A stretch of DNA of 64,000 nucleotides from Clostridia bacterium (GCA_017394605.1 JAFPXU010000028.1:1-64000), one strand, 5' to 3'. Counted from the first letter of the stretch, positions 6,848 to 15,577 are shown. Notes: generated from the sequence alone by a model not told the origin. Program-made: numbers and translations.

Positions 6848-8061
6848 AAACGCTTTATCTTGACTGTTCCATGGGGGCTGCCGGAGATATGTTGACTGCT
6901 GCCCTTTTAGAGCTTCTTCCTGATCCGGATGCGTTTGTGGAACGTCTGAACGGACTCGCAATTCCCGGTGTGGAATTCCGCAGGGAGAAGACGCAGAAAT
7001 GCGGTATAACGGGTACACATATGTCGGTAATGGTGCATGGAAAGGAAGAAAGCCCGCATATGCACGGAGACTCGAACGCCCATTCTGACGGGAAGGCTGA
7101 TCATGATCACGCACATGTGCATGAACACCACGGGATGCATGAAATCACGCATATCGTGGAAGATCTGAAACTACCGGCCACGGTCAAGGCAGATATTCTG
7201 GACGTGTATGGACTGATTGCAGAGGCGGAAAGCCATGTGCACGGCAAGCCTGTGGATAACATTCATTTCCACGAAGTCGGCACCATGGACGCTGTGGCGG
7301 ACATTACTGCGGTCTGCCTGCTGATGCGCGAGATCTGCCCCGATGAGACGGTTGTCTCCCCTGTTCATGTTGGATGCGGACAGGTCCGATGCGCGCATGG
7401 AATTCTTCCTGTACCAGCGCCAGCAACTGCGTTCATTTTGAAAGGAATTCCCACATACGGCGGAGAGATCCATGGAGAGCTCTGCACGCCGACCGGCGCT
7501 GCTCTGATCAAGCATTTTGCGACCCGGTTCGGGAACATGCCAGTCATGTCAACCGAGGAAATCGGTTACGGAATGGGGAAAAAGGACTTTGAACGCGCAA
7601 ATTGCGTCCGGGCAATGCTCGGGAATTCTCCGGATCTTACGGACACGATTTTGGAGATGTCCTGTAATGTGGACGATATGACTGCGGAAGAGATCGGATT
7701 TGCGGAAGAAAGACTGTTTGAAGCCGGAGCCGTTGAGGTTTATACGTTACCTGTCGGGATGAAAAAATCCCGTCCGGGCTGTATGATTTGCGCTCTCTGC
7801 CGTGAACAGGACCGGGAAAGGATTCTGTCGGCGTTTTTCAAGCATACGTCAACGCTTGGCGTACGGGAGAATGTGTTCCGCCGTTATGTTCTGAGCCGGG
7901 CAATCGAAACGATTCCAACACCATACGGCGAGATTCGAAGGAAGGTCTCAGAAGGGTACGGTGTAACAAGAGTAAAATTGGAATACGAAGATCTTACGAA
8001 AATCGCGCGAGAAAAAGGGATCAGCATAAGGGAAGCAGAAGATCTTGTGAAGCAGAAATAA
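6844..8061 (+). CDS. larC: LarC, nickel-inserting enzyme for the nickel-pincer cofactor
   Basis: A single uninterrupted 405-codon gene. LarC inserts nickel into pyridinium-3,5-bisthiocarboxylic acid mononucleotide, using CTP, to give the nickel-pincer nucleotide. The opening TLYLDCSMGAAGDMLTAAL and the central NIHFHEVGTMDAVADI are family hallmarks, as are the CNVDDMTAEEIGFA and MKKSRPGCMICALC segments of the C-terminal domain. Between about residues 58 and 103 there is a histidine-rich stretch with about a dozen His, as in many nickel-handling proteins. In Lactobacillus plantarum the gene is split by a programmed frameshift; here both parts are in one frame. It overlaps larB by four bases and is followed by larE after 17 bases. 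Confidence 0.93.
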   Translation: MKTLYLDCSMGAAGDMLTAALLELLPDPDAFVERLNGLAIPGVEFRREKTQKCGITGTHMSVMVHGKEESPHMHGDSNAHSDGKADHDHAHVHEHHGMHEITHIVEDLKLPATVKADILDVYGLIAEAESHVHGKPVDNIHFHEVGTMDAVADITAVCLLMREICPDETVVSPVHVGCGQVRCAHGILPVPAPATAFILKGIPTYGGEIHGELCTPTGAALIKHFATRFGNMPVMSTEEIGYGMGKKDFERANCVRAMLGNSPDLTDTILEMSCNVDDMTAEEIGFAEERLFEAGAVEVYTLPVGMKKSRPGCMICALCREQDRERILSAFFKHTSTLGVRENVFRRYVLSRAIETIPTPYGEIRRKVSEGYGVTRVKLEYEDLTKIAREKGISIREAEDLVKQK

Positions 8062-8078
8062 CAGCGGAGGGATACGGA

Positions 8079-8885
8079 ATGGATTTGATGCATGAGAAGC
8101 AGGAGAATCTGCGCCGCATGCTTCGCGACATGGAAACGGTGGCGGTCGCATTTTCTTCCGGCGTGGACTCAACGTACCTGCTGAAGACTGCGCATGACGT
8201 ATTGGGGAACGGCGCGATCGCCATAACCGCAAGCTCGAGCATCTTCCCGAAACGGGAGAATGAGGAGACGCGCAATTTTTGTGCTGAGGAGGGAATCGCG
8301 CAGGTTGTTCTCGACACGGATCCCTTGGATGTGGAAGGCTTTTGTGAAAACCCGAAAGACCGTTGCTATCGGTGCAAGAGAAACCTTTTTGCTAAGATTA
8401 AAAAGATTGCACAAGACCGTGGACTGGCTTTTGTAGCAGAAGGTTCAAATCTGGATGACGAGGGCGATTATCGACCGGGCATGCGGGCGATTGCGGAACT
8501 TGGTATCAGGAGTCCACTCAGAGAAGTCGGGCTGACAAAGAGAGAAATCCGGGTGCTGTCGAAAGAGCTGGGACTGCCAACCTGGGATAAGCCCTCCTAT
8601 GCTTGCCTGGCATCGAGATTTCCATACGGTGAAACGATCACGGTCGAAAAGCTGTCCATGGTCGACCGTGCGGAAGACCTTCTTCTGAGACTCGGATTCC
8701 GGCAGATGAGGGTGCGGTTTCACGGAGACGTTGCGCGTATTGAGGTTGAGCGGGAACAGCTTGCAAGAATCGTTTCTCCGGAAATCGCCGGACAGATACG
8801 GGACTACCTACACGAACTTGGTTTTTTGTATGTAGCTGTAGATCTGGACGGATATAAGACGGGAAGCCTGAACAAAAAGGTTTGA
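8079..8885 (+). CDS. larE: LarE, ATP-dependent sulfur transferase for the nickel-pincer cofactor
   Basis: A 268-residue protein of the PP-loop ATP pyrophosphatase type. The PP-loop is AFSSGVDSTYLL near residue 26. LarE activates the two carboxylates of the LarB product and converts them to thiocarboxylates. The cysteine that gives up its sulfur in the characterised Lactobacillus enzyme lies in a segment matched here by KPSYACLASRFPYG. No further Cys follows nearby, so the protein looks like the sacrificial type and not the [4Fe-4S]-dependent type that has three clustered Cys. A CYRCK pair is also present. GGAGG lies eight bases before the ATG. It is the last gene of larBCE and ends before a clear terminator. 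Confidence 0.92.
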   Translation: MDLMHEKQENLRRMLRDMETVAVAFSSGVDSTYLLKTAHDVLGNGAIAITASSSIFPKRENEETRNFCAEEGIAQVVLDTDPLDVEGFCENPKDRCYRCKRNLFAKIKKIAQDRGLAFVAEGSNLDDEGDYRPGMRAIAELGIRSPLREVGLTKREIRVLSKELGLPTWDKPSYACLASRFPYGETITVEKLSMVDRAEDLLLRLGFRQMRVRFHGDVARIEVEREQLARIVSPEIAGQIRDYLHELGFLYVAVDLDGYKTGSLNKKV

Positions 8886-8910
8886 CGGATGAAACGCATT
8901 GATTGAAAGC

Positions 8911-8936
8911 AAAAAATGCCCCTGCGGGCATTTTTT
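8911..8936. terminator. Bidirectional terminator between larE and the HxlR gene
   Basis: AAAAAATGCCC (8911-8921) pairs with GGGCATTTTTT (8926-8936) around a short CTGC-type loop. With A residues on one side and T on the other, it can terminate both larE and the convergent HxlR gene. Confidence 0.85.
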
Positions 8937-8978
8937 CATTTTATGAAAAACAGGAAGAAACCGTTGCGTGGCTTTCTG

Positions 8979-9350
8979 TCAGAAGGATTGTGTGTCAAGA
9001 AAGGCTTTCAGGAGGTTATCCACGCTCCACTGGTTGATCGCTTCAAGCAGCGGCATGGTTTTTTCCCCGAGTACGCTGACAGAGTACTCGACATGAGGAG
9101 GAACTTCAGGATATATGGTTCGAATCACGAAACCGTCCCGTTCAAGTTCCCGCAGCTGCTTTGTCAGCATGGCTTCCGTGATCCCGTCCAGGCTTCGTCT
9201 AAGATCGCTGAACCGCATCGGGCCGCTGTAATGGATAGACCAGAGGATACTGGTTTTCCATTTTCCTCCGAGCGTATGCTGAAACGCGATGACGCCGCAG
9301 TTTTTGACGGAGAGACAGGGACAGTTTCTCTTTTCCTGAAGATTATCCAC
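8979..9350 (-). CDS. HxlR-family winged-helix transcription regulator
   Basis: A 123-residue protein with the single HxlR domain: LGGKWKTSILWSI, the helix-turn-helix around MRFSDLRRSLDGITEAMLTKQLRELE, and the wing IYPEVPPHVEYSVSVLG. Members are dimeric regulators, several of which sense electrophiles or oxidants through a cysteine before the LGGKW segment. Three Cys (in NCPCLSVKNCG) lie there, so redox sensing is plausible. The start is a GTG at 9350 with GGAGG six bases before it; the nearby ATG runs into a stop. The gene is divergent from lon. Palindromes that fit this family occupy the space between them and touch its own ribosome binding site, which suggests autoregulation and control of lon. 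Confidence 0.88.
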   Translation of the reverse strand: MDNLQEKRNCPCLSVKNCGVIAFQHTLGGKWKTSILWSIHYSGPMRFSDLRRSLDGITEAMLTKQLRELERDGFVIRTIYPEVPPHVEYSVSVLGEKTMPLLEAINQWSVDNLLKAFLDTQSF

Positions 9351-9362
9351 GCATGGCCTCCA

Positions 9363-9403
9363 TACTATTATTTTTCATAGTACATATGAAATATTAGAGT
9401 ACT
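9363..9403. promoter_or_regulatory. Candidate HxlR operators between the regulator and lon
   Basis: TACTAT (9363-9368) and ATAGTA (9377-9382) form a perfect inverted repeat with an 8-base spacer, close to the TACTAT...ATAGTA form I recall for YodB-type HxlR operators. A second inverted repeat, AGTAC (9379-9383) with GTACT (9399-9403), reaches the -35 box of the lon promoter. The first directly adjoins the HxlR ribosome binding site (9357-9361 on the minus strand). Confidence 0.6.
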
Positions 9404-9431
9404 TGACATAATAATCATTACTAAATAAAAT
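9403..9431 (+). promoter_or_regulatory. Promoter of lon
   Basis: A consensus TTGACA (9403-9408) and TAAAAT (9426-9431) with a 17-base spacer. The leader to the lon ATG is about 75 bases. The -35 box overlaps one arm of the AGTAC/GTACT palindrome, so binding there should block transcription. Confidence 0.8.
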
Positions 9432-9513
9432 AAAGCATAAAGGCGGAAAAGTCAACTGTTTTTGCATGAAAACAACAGAATCCCGCACGGCGGGACAGCA
9501 AAGAGGAAACCAT

Positions 9514-11790
9514 ATGACAGTTTTACCCATATACAATATGCTTACCCTTCCAAACTCGAATGTGTTTTTCAGGAAGGAGCTGTATGAAGAAATGACCGGG
9601 AAACAACCGGTTCAAGATGAAAAGATGATTCTGATCATTGCGAAAGAAGAGGTCGCGGTGCAGGATCTCTCGCTGGAAAATGTTTATCCGATCGGCGTAT
9701 TCGGTTTTATTAAGGAAGTGAACGAACAGGGTTTCCTGTTGATTCATGTTACCCACAGAGTGCGGATTGATGAGATCGATGTTTCTCCTGAACGTAAGCT
9801 TACGCTGAGCACGGCACTTCTTCCGGATACGGAGGATATGGATGAAAACGAAGCAAGAGAGCGACTTCTGAAACTGAAGGAGGAGATTCTTTCGGTCGGT
9901 CGCGAATTTGAGTGGGGGCCCATGATGGAGGCGTTTCTTGCTTCGTGGCACACTTTGGGGGATGTTGGCGCTGCTCTGTCCCCTTTTATGAATCTGCCGG
10001 GAGAAAAGCTTTATTCGCTTTTGGAGGAAAACAGTCAGCGCAAACGGTTTGATGCGCTGGAGGCCATGCTTTACGAACATGCCGAACTGACCCGGGTAAG
10101 GCTGAAAGCGCAAAGCGCCGAAAAAGAAAACAACCAGAAGCTGTACAGAGAGCAGGCTATCCGCAGTCAGATCGAATATCTGCAGAAAGAACTGGATGAA
10201 ATGCATCCGGACGAACTGACGGGAATCCGTAAACTTGAGATCGGGATACAGGAATCCGGGATGAATGAAACCGCAAGGAAGGAAGCGGATAAACTGATCA
10301 GCCGCATGAAGGCCGAGGGGCAGAACAGCCAGGAGTACGGTATGCTGGCGGATTATCTTGAGTTTCTGGTTTCGTTGCCCTGGAAGAAGGAAAAATTCAA
10401 AAAAATAGATCTCGAGAACGCCGAGAAGGTTCTGGACGCAGACCATTTCGGGCTGGAGAAAGTCAAGAGGAGGATACTTGAACAGATCGCGGTGATGCAG
10501 CTGAAAAAGAAGCAGTCGGGGTCGATTATCCTTTTCGTTGGTGCGCCTGGTACAGGAAAGACAAGCATCGGTCAGAGCATTGCGAAGGCGCTAAAACGCG
10601 AGTACATCCGTGTGGCACTTGGGGGCATTCACGATGAAGCGGATATCCGCGGTCACAGACGGACCTATATTGGGGCTATGCCGGGACGGATCATGGACGG
10701 GATACAGAAAAGCGGCGTTTCCAATCCTGTGATGGTCCTGGATGAGGTTGATAAGTTATCCATGTCCTATAACGGAGATCCCGCCAGTGCGTTGTTGGAG
10801 GTTCTGGACCCGGAACAGAACAGTACGTTTACAGACCATTATCTGAATGTGCCGTATGATTTGTCCGATGTTCTGTTTATATGCACCGCGAACAGTCTGG
10901 ACACGATTCCAGAGCCGCTGCTGAACCGAATGGAGGTTATTCATTTTCAAGGCTACACGCCGATTGAAAAGTTCGAGATTGCCGTACGGCATCTGGTTCC
11001 GAGGGCGATTGCAGCGGCAGGTCTTACAAAAACGGATATCAGTATTTCGGACGCGGCGGTGAAGCATGTGATTTCCGAATACACCCGCGAGGCGGGCGTG
11101 CGGGGGCTGAAAAAGCAGATGGATACTATCTGCCGAAGCGCAGCGGTCCGGATCGTGAGGGGGGCCGATAAGCCGGTGAATGTTACGGAAGATAATCTGA
11201 GAGATTTTCTCGACATGACCCCGATACGGATGAAGAACGTAAAAGACACCGCTGCGCCGGGTGTTGTCACAGGACTCGCATGGACACCCGTAGGCGGAGA
11301 TGTTTTGTATATCGAGTCCAAAAAGATGAAAGGCAACGGAAGGCTGACGATTACCGGACAGCTGGGAGATGTCATGAAGGAATCTGCGCAGATTGCCATG
11401 AGTCTTGTCCGTACGCTGTACTCTGATAAGATTGGAGATATCGAGAAACAGGATATCCATATTCACGTTCCGGACGGTGCAACGCCGAAGGACGGACCTT
11501 CAGCGGGTATCACGCTGACCACGGCGCTCGCTTCGCTGTTTACGGGCGTGCCCGTCAGCCCCGCAGTTGCTATGACAGGAGAAGTATCCCTTCAGGGGGG
11601 CGTTAACCCGATCGGCGGACTGCCCGAGAAACTGATGGCCGCACAGAGGGCAGGCGTGAAGACGGTTTTTATTCCAAACGAGAATCTGGAAGACCTGAAA
11701 GACGTAGCTGCCGAGGTCAGGGATAAAATTGAGATCATACCGGTTCAGACGGTTGAAGAAGTTCTGCAGAGACTTCAGCTTTTGCCGTAA
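9514..11790 (+). CDS. lon: Lon, ATP-dependent protease
   Basis: 758 residues from the ATG at 9514, which has GAGGAAA at the right distance; an ATG at 9466 in the same frame lacks one. The LonA order is complete: N-terminal substrate-binding domain (about 1-200), coiled-coil linker with EYLQKELDEMHPDEL, AAA+ domain with Walker A GAPGTGKT near 343-350 and Walker B VMVLDEVDKL, and a C-terminal peptidase domain. The catalytic Ser lies in KDGPSAGITL (about 663) and the Lys in GGLPEKLMAA (about 706). It degrades misfolded and regulatory proteins in the cytoplasm. The gene is alone, has a strong promoter, and lies divergent from an HxlR regulator with operator-like palindromes, which points to stress-controlled expression. 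Confidence 0.95.
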   Translation: MTVLPIYNMLTLPNSNVFFRKELYEEMTGKQPVQDEKMILIIAKEEVAVQDLSLENVYPIGVFGFIKEVNEQGFLLIHVTHRVRIDEIDVSPERKLTLSTALLPDTEDMDENEARERLLKLKEEILSVGREFEWGPMMEAFLASWHTLGDVGAALSPFMNLPGEKLYSLLEENSQRKRFDALEAMLYEHAELTRVRLKAQSAEKENNQKLYREQAIRSQIEYLQKELDEMHPDELTGIRKLEIGIQESGMNETARKEADKLISRMKAEGQNSQEYGMLADYLEFLVSLPWKKEKFKKIDLENAEKVLDADHFGLEKVKRRILEQIAVMQLKKKQSGSIILFVGAPGTGKTSIGQSIAKALKREYIRVALGGIHDEADIRGHRRTYIGAMPGRIMDGIQKSGVSNPVMVLDEVDKLSMSYNGDPASALLEVLDPEQNSTFTDHYLNVPYDLSDVLFICTANSLDTIPEPLLNRMEVIHFQGYTPIEKFEIAVRHLVPRAIAAAGLTKTDISISDAAVKHVISEYTREAGVRGLKKQMDTICRSAAVRIVRGADKPVNVTEDNLRDFLDMTPIRMKNVKDTAAPGVVTGLAWTPVGGDVLYIESKKMKGNGRLTITGQLGDVMKESAQIAMSLVRTLYSDKIGDIEKQDIHIHVPDGATPKDGPSAGITLTTALASLFTGVPVSPAVAMTGEVSLQGGVNPIGGLPEKLMAAQRAGVKTVFIPNENLEDLKDVAAEVRDKIEIIPVQTVEEVLQRLQLLP

Positions 11791-11857
11791 ATCGGGTGAT
11801 GAATCGATGAACGGATTACTTGCTGCGATAATAATGTGTTCAATTGCAGAAATAAAA

Positions 11858-11886
11858 GGAGATTTTCCCGTAAAATCTCTTTTTTA
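11858..11886 (+). terminator. Intrinsic terminator after lon
   Basis: GAGATTTT (11859-11866) pairs with AAAATCTC (11872-11879) around a five-base loop, followed by a run of T (11880-11885). It lies about 70 bases after the lon stop. The rest of 11791-12011 shows no other gene. Confidence 0.8.
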
Positions 11887-12011
11887 TTATCTGTTACGCG
11901 CACAGGATGCAGAGAGATGAACGGTATGCCTTGTGAGGGGCTTATGATATATTTTTAATATACCCGGAAAAAACAGAAAGAATGCGGAACGATGAAAAAG
12001 CGGGACGGAAT

Positions 12012-12650
12012 ATGGCAAAGAAGAAAAAGAAAAAAATAACGTTGGCGGAAAAGAAAAGAAGACGCCTGATTCTTCTGCTTGCGGCCATTCTGATCGTCAC
12101 GATTTCAGTCGGGATCATTTATCCGTACTATTCGGAGCATGGATGTTCAACGCTTCCGCAGGATATTCAGAACATTCTGTCAACCGCGTCTTCGCTGATT
12201 TCCGAGAATCCGATCGTAACACCGGAACCAAATCTGTACGGACCGTATCGCGTCAGGTGGGTCGTGGACGGCGATACGATCGTGGTGGACCTGAACGGGA
12301 CGGACACCTACATCCGGCTGATCGGAATCGATACGCCGGAAAGCGTCAGTTACAATACATCCGAAAATACCGAGCAGGGAAAGACAGCGTCTGATTTTAC
12401 AAAAAAACTTCTCAGGAAGCAGAAAGTTTATCTGGAATATGACAAAGACACAAAAGATAAATACGGGAGGACGCTTGCGTATGTGTTTCTGACAGACAAA
12501 ACGACCATGGCAAACCGTGAGATCCTTCGCGCGGGAATGGCGAAAGTTTATTCATTCCGACCAAATGTCAAATATGAAAAGGAGTTTATCCGGACCCAGA
12601 ACGAGGCGAAGGCCAACCGGGTCGGATTCTGGGACGGGTATTTTGGATAA
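12012..12650 (+). CDS. Membrane-anchored or secreted thermonuclease-like nuclease (SNase fold)
   Basis: About 212 residues. A very basic N-terminus (MAKKKKKKITLAEKKRRR) precedes one hydrophobic helix (LILLLAAILIVTISVGIIY), so the catalytic domain faces outside. The staphylococcal-nuclease domain runs from about residue 75 to the end. It contains VVDGDTIVVDL, YIRLIGIDTPES (with the Arg, Asp and Glu of the active site) and DKYGRTLAYVF (the second catalytic Arg), ending in NRVGFWDGYFG. It would cut DNA and RNA in a Ca2+-dependent way outside the cell, for defence or nutrient use. An in-frame ATG at 11982 is an alternative start; neither has a strong ribosome binding site. It stands alone between terminators. 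Confidence 0.85.
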   Translation: MAKKKKKKITLAEKKRRRLILLLAAILIVTISVGIIYPYYSEHGCSTLPQDIQNILSTASSLISENPIVTPEPNLYGPYRVRWVVDGDTIVVDLNGTDTYIRLIGIDTPESVSYNTSENTEQGKTASDFTKKLLRKQKVYLEYDKDTKDKYGRTLAYVFLTDKTTMANREILRAGMAKVYSFRPNVKYEKEFIRTQNEAKANRVGFWDGYFG

Positions 12651-12687
12651 ACGGCATTGTTTGCTGAAAGGGAAGCGCAAAAGAAAG

Positions 12688-12716
12688 CGGGAAGTCCGTT
12701 CGGGACTTCCCGTTTA
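12688..12716. terminator. Hairpin between convergent nuclease and ATP-grasp genes
   Basis: CGGGAAGTCC (12688-12697) pairs perfectly with GGACTTCCCG (12703-12712) around GTTCG. The T-run on the plus side is only three bases, so termination may be modest. Confidence 0.6.
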
Positions 12717-12738
12717 GCTGCTATATGAGCCGAAGAAG

Positions 12739-13926
12739 TTATTTTTCTTCCAGAATCGTTGCGACGTACTGCTGCAGTTCTTCTAGTGTCGGGAAACAGG
12801 CAAGGAACATATAGTTGCCCATGTCCGCCGCGAGGGCGGCATCCACACGGCCTTCTTCACGAATCTGAGATGCATACTTCTTCAATACTTCTTCTCTGCT
12901 GAGAGTATAGTTTCTAGCGTCCCTCCGTCCCACGAAAACGCAGTACTGGCGGTCACCTGTTCCTTTATCCGAACGGTCGAATGCGATCATGTCCGCCCAG
13001 ATTTTATAAACATCGGTGCTGTTGGCGTAATTCATCATGGTGGGCGAAATGCCACCGCTCGGCCGCATATTCACTTCCAGAGCGACCACATCGCCCTTCT
13101 TTCCTATATGCTGGTCGCGGTTCAGACGGAAGAATTCAAAATGTACGAACCGGCTTTTTACGCCGAACGCTTTCAGTGCGGCGCGACCCATGGTCCGCAG
13201 ATCGTCCGGCAGGCGGTCGCGGATATAAAAGACGCTGTTTCCGTTCTGATTGACGACCTCCATCAGATCCACGGCAGTGACATTTCCCGTTTCAAGCAGG
13301 GGCTCGCCTTTACTGTTCACGATGGCGTCATACGTGTTGACGGTCGCATCAATAAATTCTTCCATGATGAAAAGGGTATCGTCCTTTGTCTCGAAGAAAT
13401 TATGAAGATCCGCGTCATTCTTCAGTTTCCAGGTTTTTGTGGCGCCGACACCGTTATCCGGCTTGACAATGACAGGATAACCGACTTCTTCAATGAAAGC
13501 GGCGCACTCTTCGATCGTATCGACAAGGTGAAATCTCGCGACAGGTATTCCGGCAAGCGCATACCGTTCTTTCATTTTGGATTTGAACTTGACGCACGGC
13601 ATATCTTCCGGCTGAAATCCCGAAAGGATATGAAAATCGCGTCGCAGTTCCGCATCCTGTTCCAGCCAGAATTCGTTATTGCTTTCCAGCCAGTCGATTC
13701 GCCCGTATTTGTGAATGAAATAAGCCACGCCGCGGTATACTTCATCATAATTCTGAAGGGAAGAGACTTTATAATACTCATCCATCGAAGATTTCTGATC
13801 ATCAGTTAGCTGGTCATACGGACAATCGCCTATTCCGAGAACGCGCAGACCGTTATCGCGCAGATGGTGGCAGAAATGCCAGTAATTATCCGGAAAATTC
13901 GGAGAGATAAACACAAAGTTTTTCAT
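12739..13926 (-). CDS. ATP-grasp ligase of unknown substrate
   Basis: A 395-residue ATP-grasp protein. The N-terminal pre-ATP-grasp domain begins KNFVFISPNFPDNYWHFC. The ATP-binding core shows GYPVIVKPDNGVGATKTW, FIMEEFIDATVNTYDA and the metal-binding ALEVNMRPSGGISPTMM. Such enzymes activate a carboxylate as an acyl phosphate and join it to an amine, thiol or alcohol. The substrate cannot be read from the sequence. It is the last gene of a minus-strand operon after two esterases (28 bases from the nearer). That suggests a small pathway that forms and breaks ester or amide conjugates. No biosynthetic genes of a known natural product are nearby. Confidence 0.8.
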   Translation of the reverse strand: MKNFVFISPNFPDNYWHFCHHLRDNGLRVLGIGDCPYDQLTDDQKSSMDEYYKVSSLQNYDEVYRGVAYFIHKYGRIDWLESNNEFWLEQDAELRRDFHILSGFQPEDMPCVKFKSKMKERYALAGIPVARFHLVDTIEECAAFIEEVGYPVIVKPDNGVGATKTWKLKNDADLHNFFETKDDTLFIMEEFIDATVNTYDAIVNSKGEPLLETGNVTAVDLMEVVNQNGNSVFYIRDRLPDDLRTMGRAALKAFGVKSRFVHFEFFRLNRDQHIGKKGDVVALEVNMRPSGGISPTMMNYANSTDVYKIWADMIAFDRSDKGTGDRQYCVFVGRRDARNYTLSREEVLKKYASQIREEGRVDAALAADMGNYMFLACFPTLEELQQYVATILEEK

Positions 13927-13954
13927 TTTTTTCTATTCCTTTGCTGTTCTATTT

Positions 13955-14707
13955 TCAGGAAAACAGATAAGGGAGGAAGTAGTCCGCCTGTTTATACCAC
14001 CACGGCCAATCGTGATTGACGTCGCTTCCCCAGACGTCGACCCAGATGTTTATTCCAAGCTCTTTAAACTTCTGACCGAGGAACTGTGTGCTCCACGGCT
14101 CTTCCCAGGCGCCGGTCCCGACGCAGACTACCGCTTTGTGCGCGTTATATTCCTGAATGAAGGGGTGATCCGCCGGGAAATTGGCCATATAGTCAGTGGG
14201 AGAATTCCGGTAGACAACTTCATCCATGTAGTCGCCAAGGAAGAAAGATGCATTGTAGATTCCGCTGAGAGCCATACAGCGGTCAAAAAGATCCGGGAAA
14301 CGGAGATACAGATTCAGTGCATGCGTGGCGCCCATCGAGCAACCGACCGTCATAATGCCGGGATATCCGGTCCATCCGTTTCTTCCGTTGACCCATGAAC
14401 GGATATAAGGAACAACCTCTCTTGTAATATAATTGATCCATTGCTCATGAAGCCGGATACGGTCATAGGGATTCCCATCCTTGTTGCTCCAGGTTTCGAT
14501 GTCGATGGTGTCGATGGAAAAGACCGTGCAGGCACCGCTGTCGATCCATCCCTGAAACGTGTCCGTCATGTGGAAGTTCGCGAAGTCATAATGATGACCG
14601 TCCTGACAGGGGATAAACAGAACCGGCCTGCCGGCATGACCGTAAACGGACATCGGCATGGTTCGGGACAGGTTTTCACTGTAGAATTCCGGATAATTGA
14701 TTTCCAT
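13955..14707 (-). CDS. Putative esterase (alpha/beta hydrolase, esterase-D-like)
   Basis: A 250-residue alpha/beta hydrolase of the esterase D/feruloyl-esterase-like family. The nucleophile elbow is VGCSMGATHAL, giving Ser in GxSxG form, and the likely catalytic His lies in SDVNHDWPWWYKQ near the end. There is no signal peptide, so it is cytoplasmic. The sequence is rich in Trp and Tyr around the presumed pocket. It is the middle gene of a three-gene operon (a related esterase 6 bases upstream, the ATP-grasp gene 28 bases downstream). The substrate is unknown. Confidence 0.85.
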   Translation of the reverse strand: MEINYPEFYSENLSRTMPMSVYGHAGRPVLFIPCQDGHHYDFANFHMTDTFQGWIDSGACTVFSIDTIDIETWSNKDGNPYDRIRLHEQWINYITREVVPYIRSWVNGRNGWTGYPGIMTVGCSMGATHALNLYLRFPDLFDRCMALSGIYNASFFLGDYMDEVVYRNSPTDYMANFPADHPFIQEYNAHKAVVCVGTGAWEEPWSTQFLGQKFKELGINIWVDVWGSDVNHDWPWWYKQADYFLPYLFS

Positions 14708-14713
14708 ATATGA

Positions 14714-15490
14714 TTAATCTCCAAGCTGGTAAAAAATCGTGTTCAGAAAGAAAGGTATCTGCTGCTCCCAGGAAGACTCGGAATGGATCCCGCCGGGAAC
14801 GACTCTGCTTTCAACATACAGTCCTTTTTTGATCAGCAGAGAAGTCATTTCCCCGTAAAGCCGTCTTGCCCGTACGGAGGTCATTTCAAGGGAGCCGTTG
14901 TCCATGTAGAGTACGGTATCCCTCACATCACTTTCCCGGATCAGCTTCTTGAATGACGCGGGACTGAAGGCAAAAGAAGGGGAAAGAGCAGCGCCGCGGG
15001 AGAAAACGTCGTTGTATGTCAGCAGAGCGTATACGGTCATAATCCCGCCCATGGAACTGCCCGCCACAAACGTGAATTCCCGTTCCGGAAGAGTGGGATA
15101 GTGTTTGTCGATATACGGCTTAAACCGCTTTACGATATAGTCCATGGTGAGCTTGCCGCGCCCTTTGATACTGCCGTATTCAGGATCCGTGAAGTCAAAG
15201 GGAGAATACTCGGACAGGCGACCGCCGCATTTTTCATCTTCCGCATGGTGATTGCATTCGAGCGCGGCAACGATCAATGGGACGTTGTGTTCCGTGAGGT
15301 AGTCCAGAATTCCCCAGCATTTTCCGTAGGAAGCGTCGCTGTCGCGAAAAAGATTCTGACCGTCAAACATATAAAGTACGGGACAGCGACGGCTGTCGTC
15401 CGCCATGCAGCTGTCCGGAACATAAACATATGCTTTCCTTGGTTCATTTCCCGTAAGACCGGGAATTGTGATATTCCATTCTTTATACAA
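14714..15490 (-). CDS. Putative esterase, first gene of the ATP-grasp operon
   Basis: A 258-residue alpha/beta hydrolase of the same broad family as the next gene. The opening NITIPGLTGNEPRKAYVYVPDS and CPVLYMFDGQNLF are typical of enterochelin-esterase/esterase-D-like enzymes. The nucleophile lies in VAGSSMGGIMTVYAL and the His in VVPGGIHSESSW. The start is a TTG at 15490; AGAGGT lies eight bases before it, and the overlapping ATG leads at once to a stop. It is cytoplasmic, with no signal peptide. The two esterases differ enough to suggest different substrates or a heteromeric enzyme. Confidence 0.83.
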   Translation of the reverse strand: MYKEWNITIPGLTGNEPRKAYVYVPDSCMADDSRRCPVLYMFDGQNLFRDSDASYGKCWGILDYLTEHNVPLIVAALECNHHAEDEKCGGRLSEYSPFDFTDPEYGSIKGRGKLTMDYIVKRFKPYIDKHYPTLPEREFTFVAGSSMGGIMTVYALLTYNDVFSRGAALSPSFAFSPASFKKLIRESDVRDTVLYMDNGSLEMTSVRARRLYGEMTSLLIKKGLYVESRVVPGGIHSESSWEQQIPFFLNTIFYQLGD

Positions 15491-15577
15491 TCATGTTTAC
15501 CTCTATACCGCTAATGCAAGAAAATATATCATATTTTCACCGCATCTTCAACCATGTTTCAGAATCGCGGCAAACGT

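Noticed and set aside
6844..8061. Programmed frameshift in larC
   Set aside because: The whole gene is in one frame with all family segments in order.
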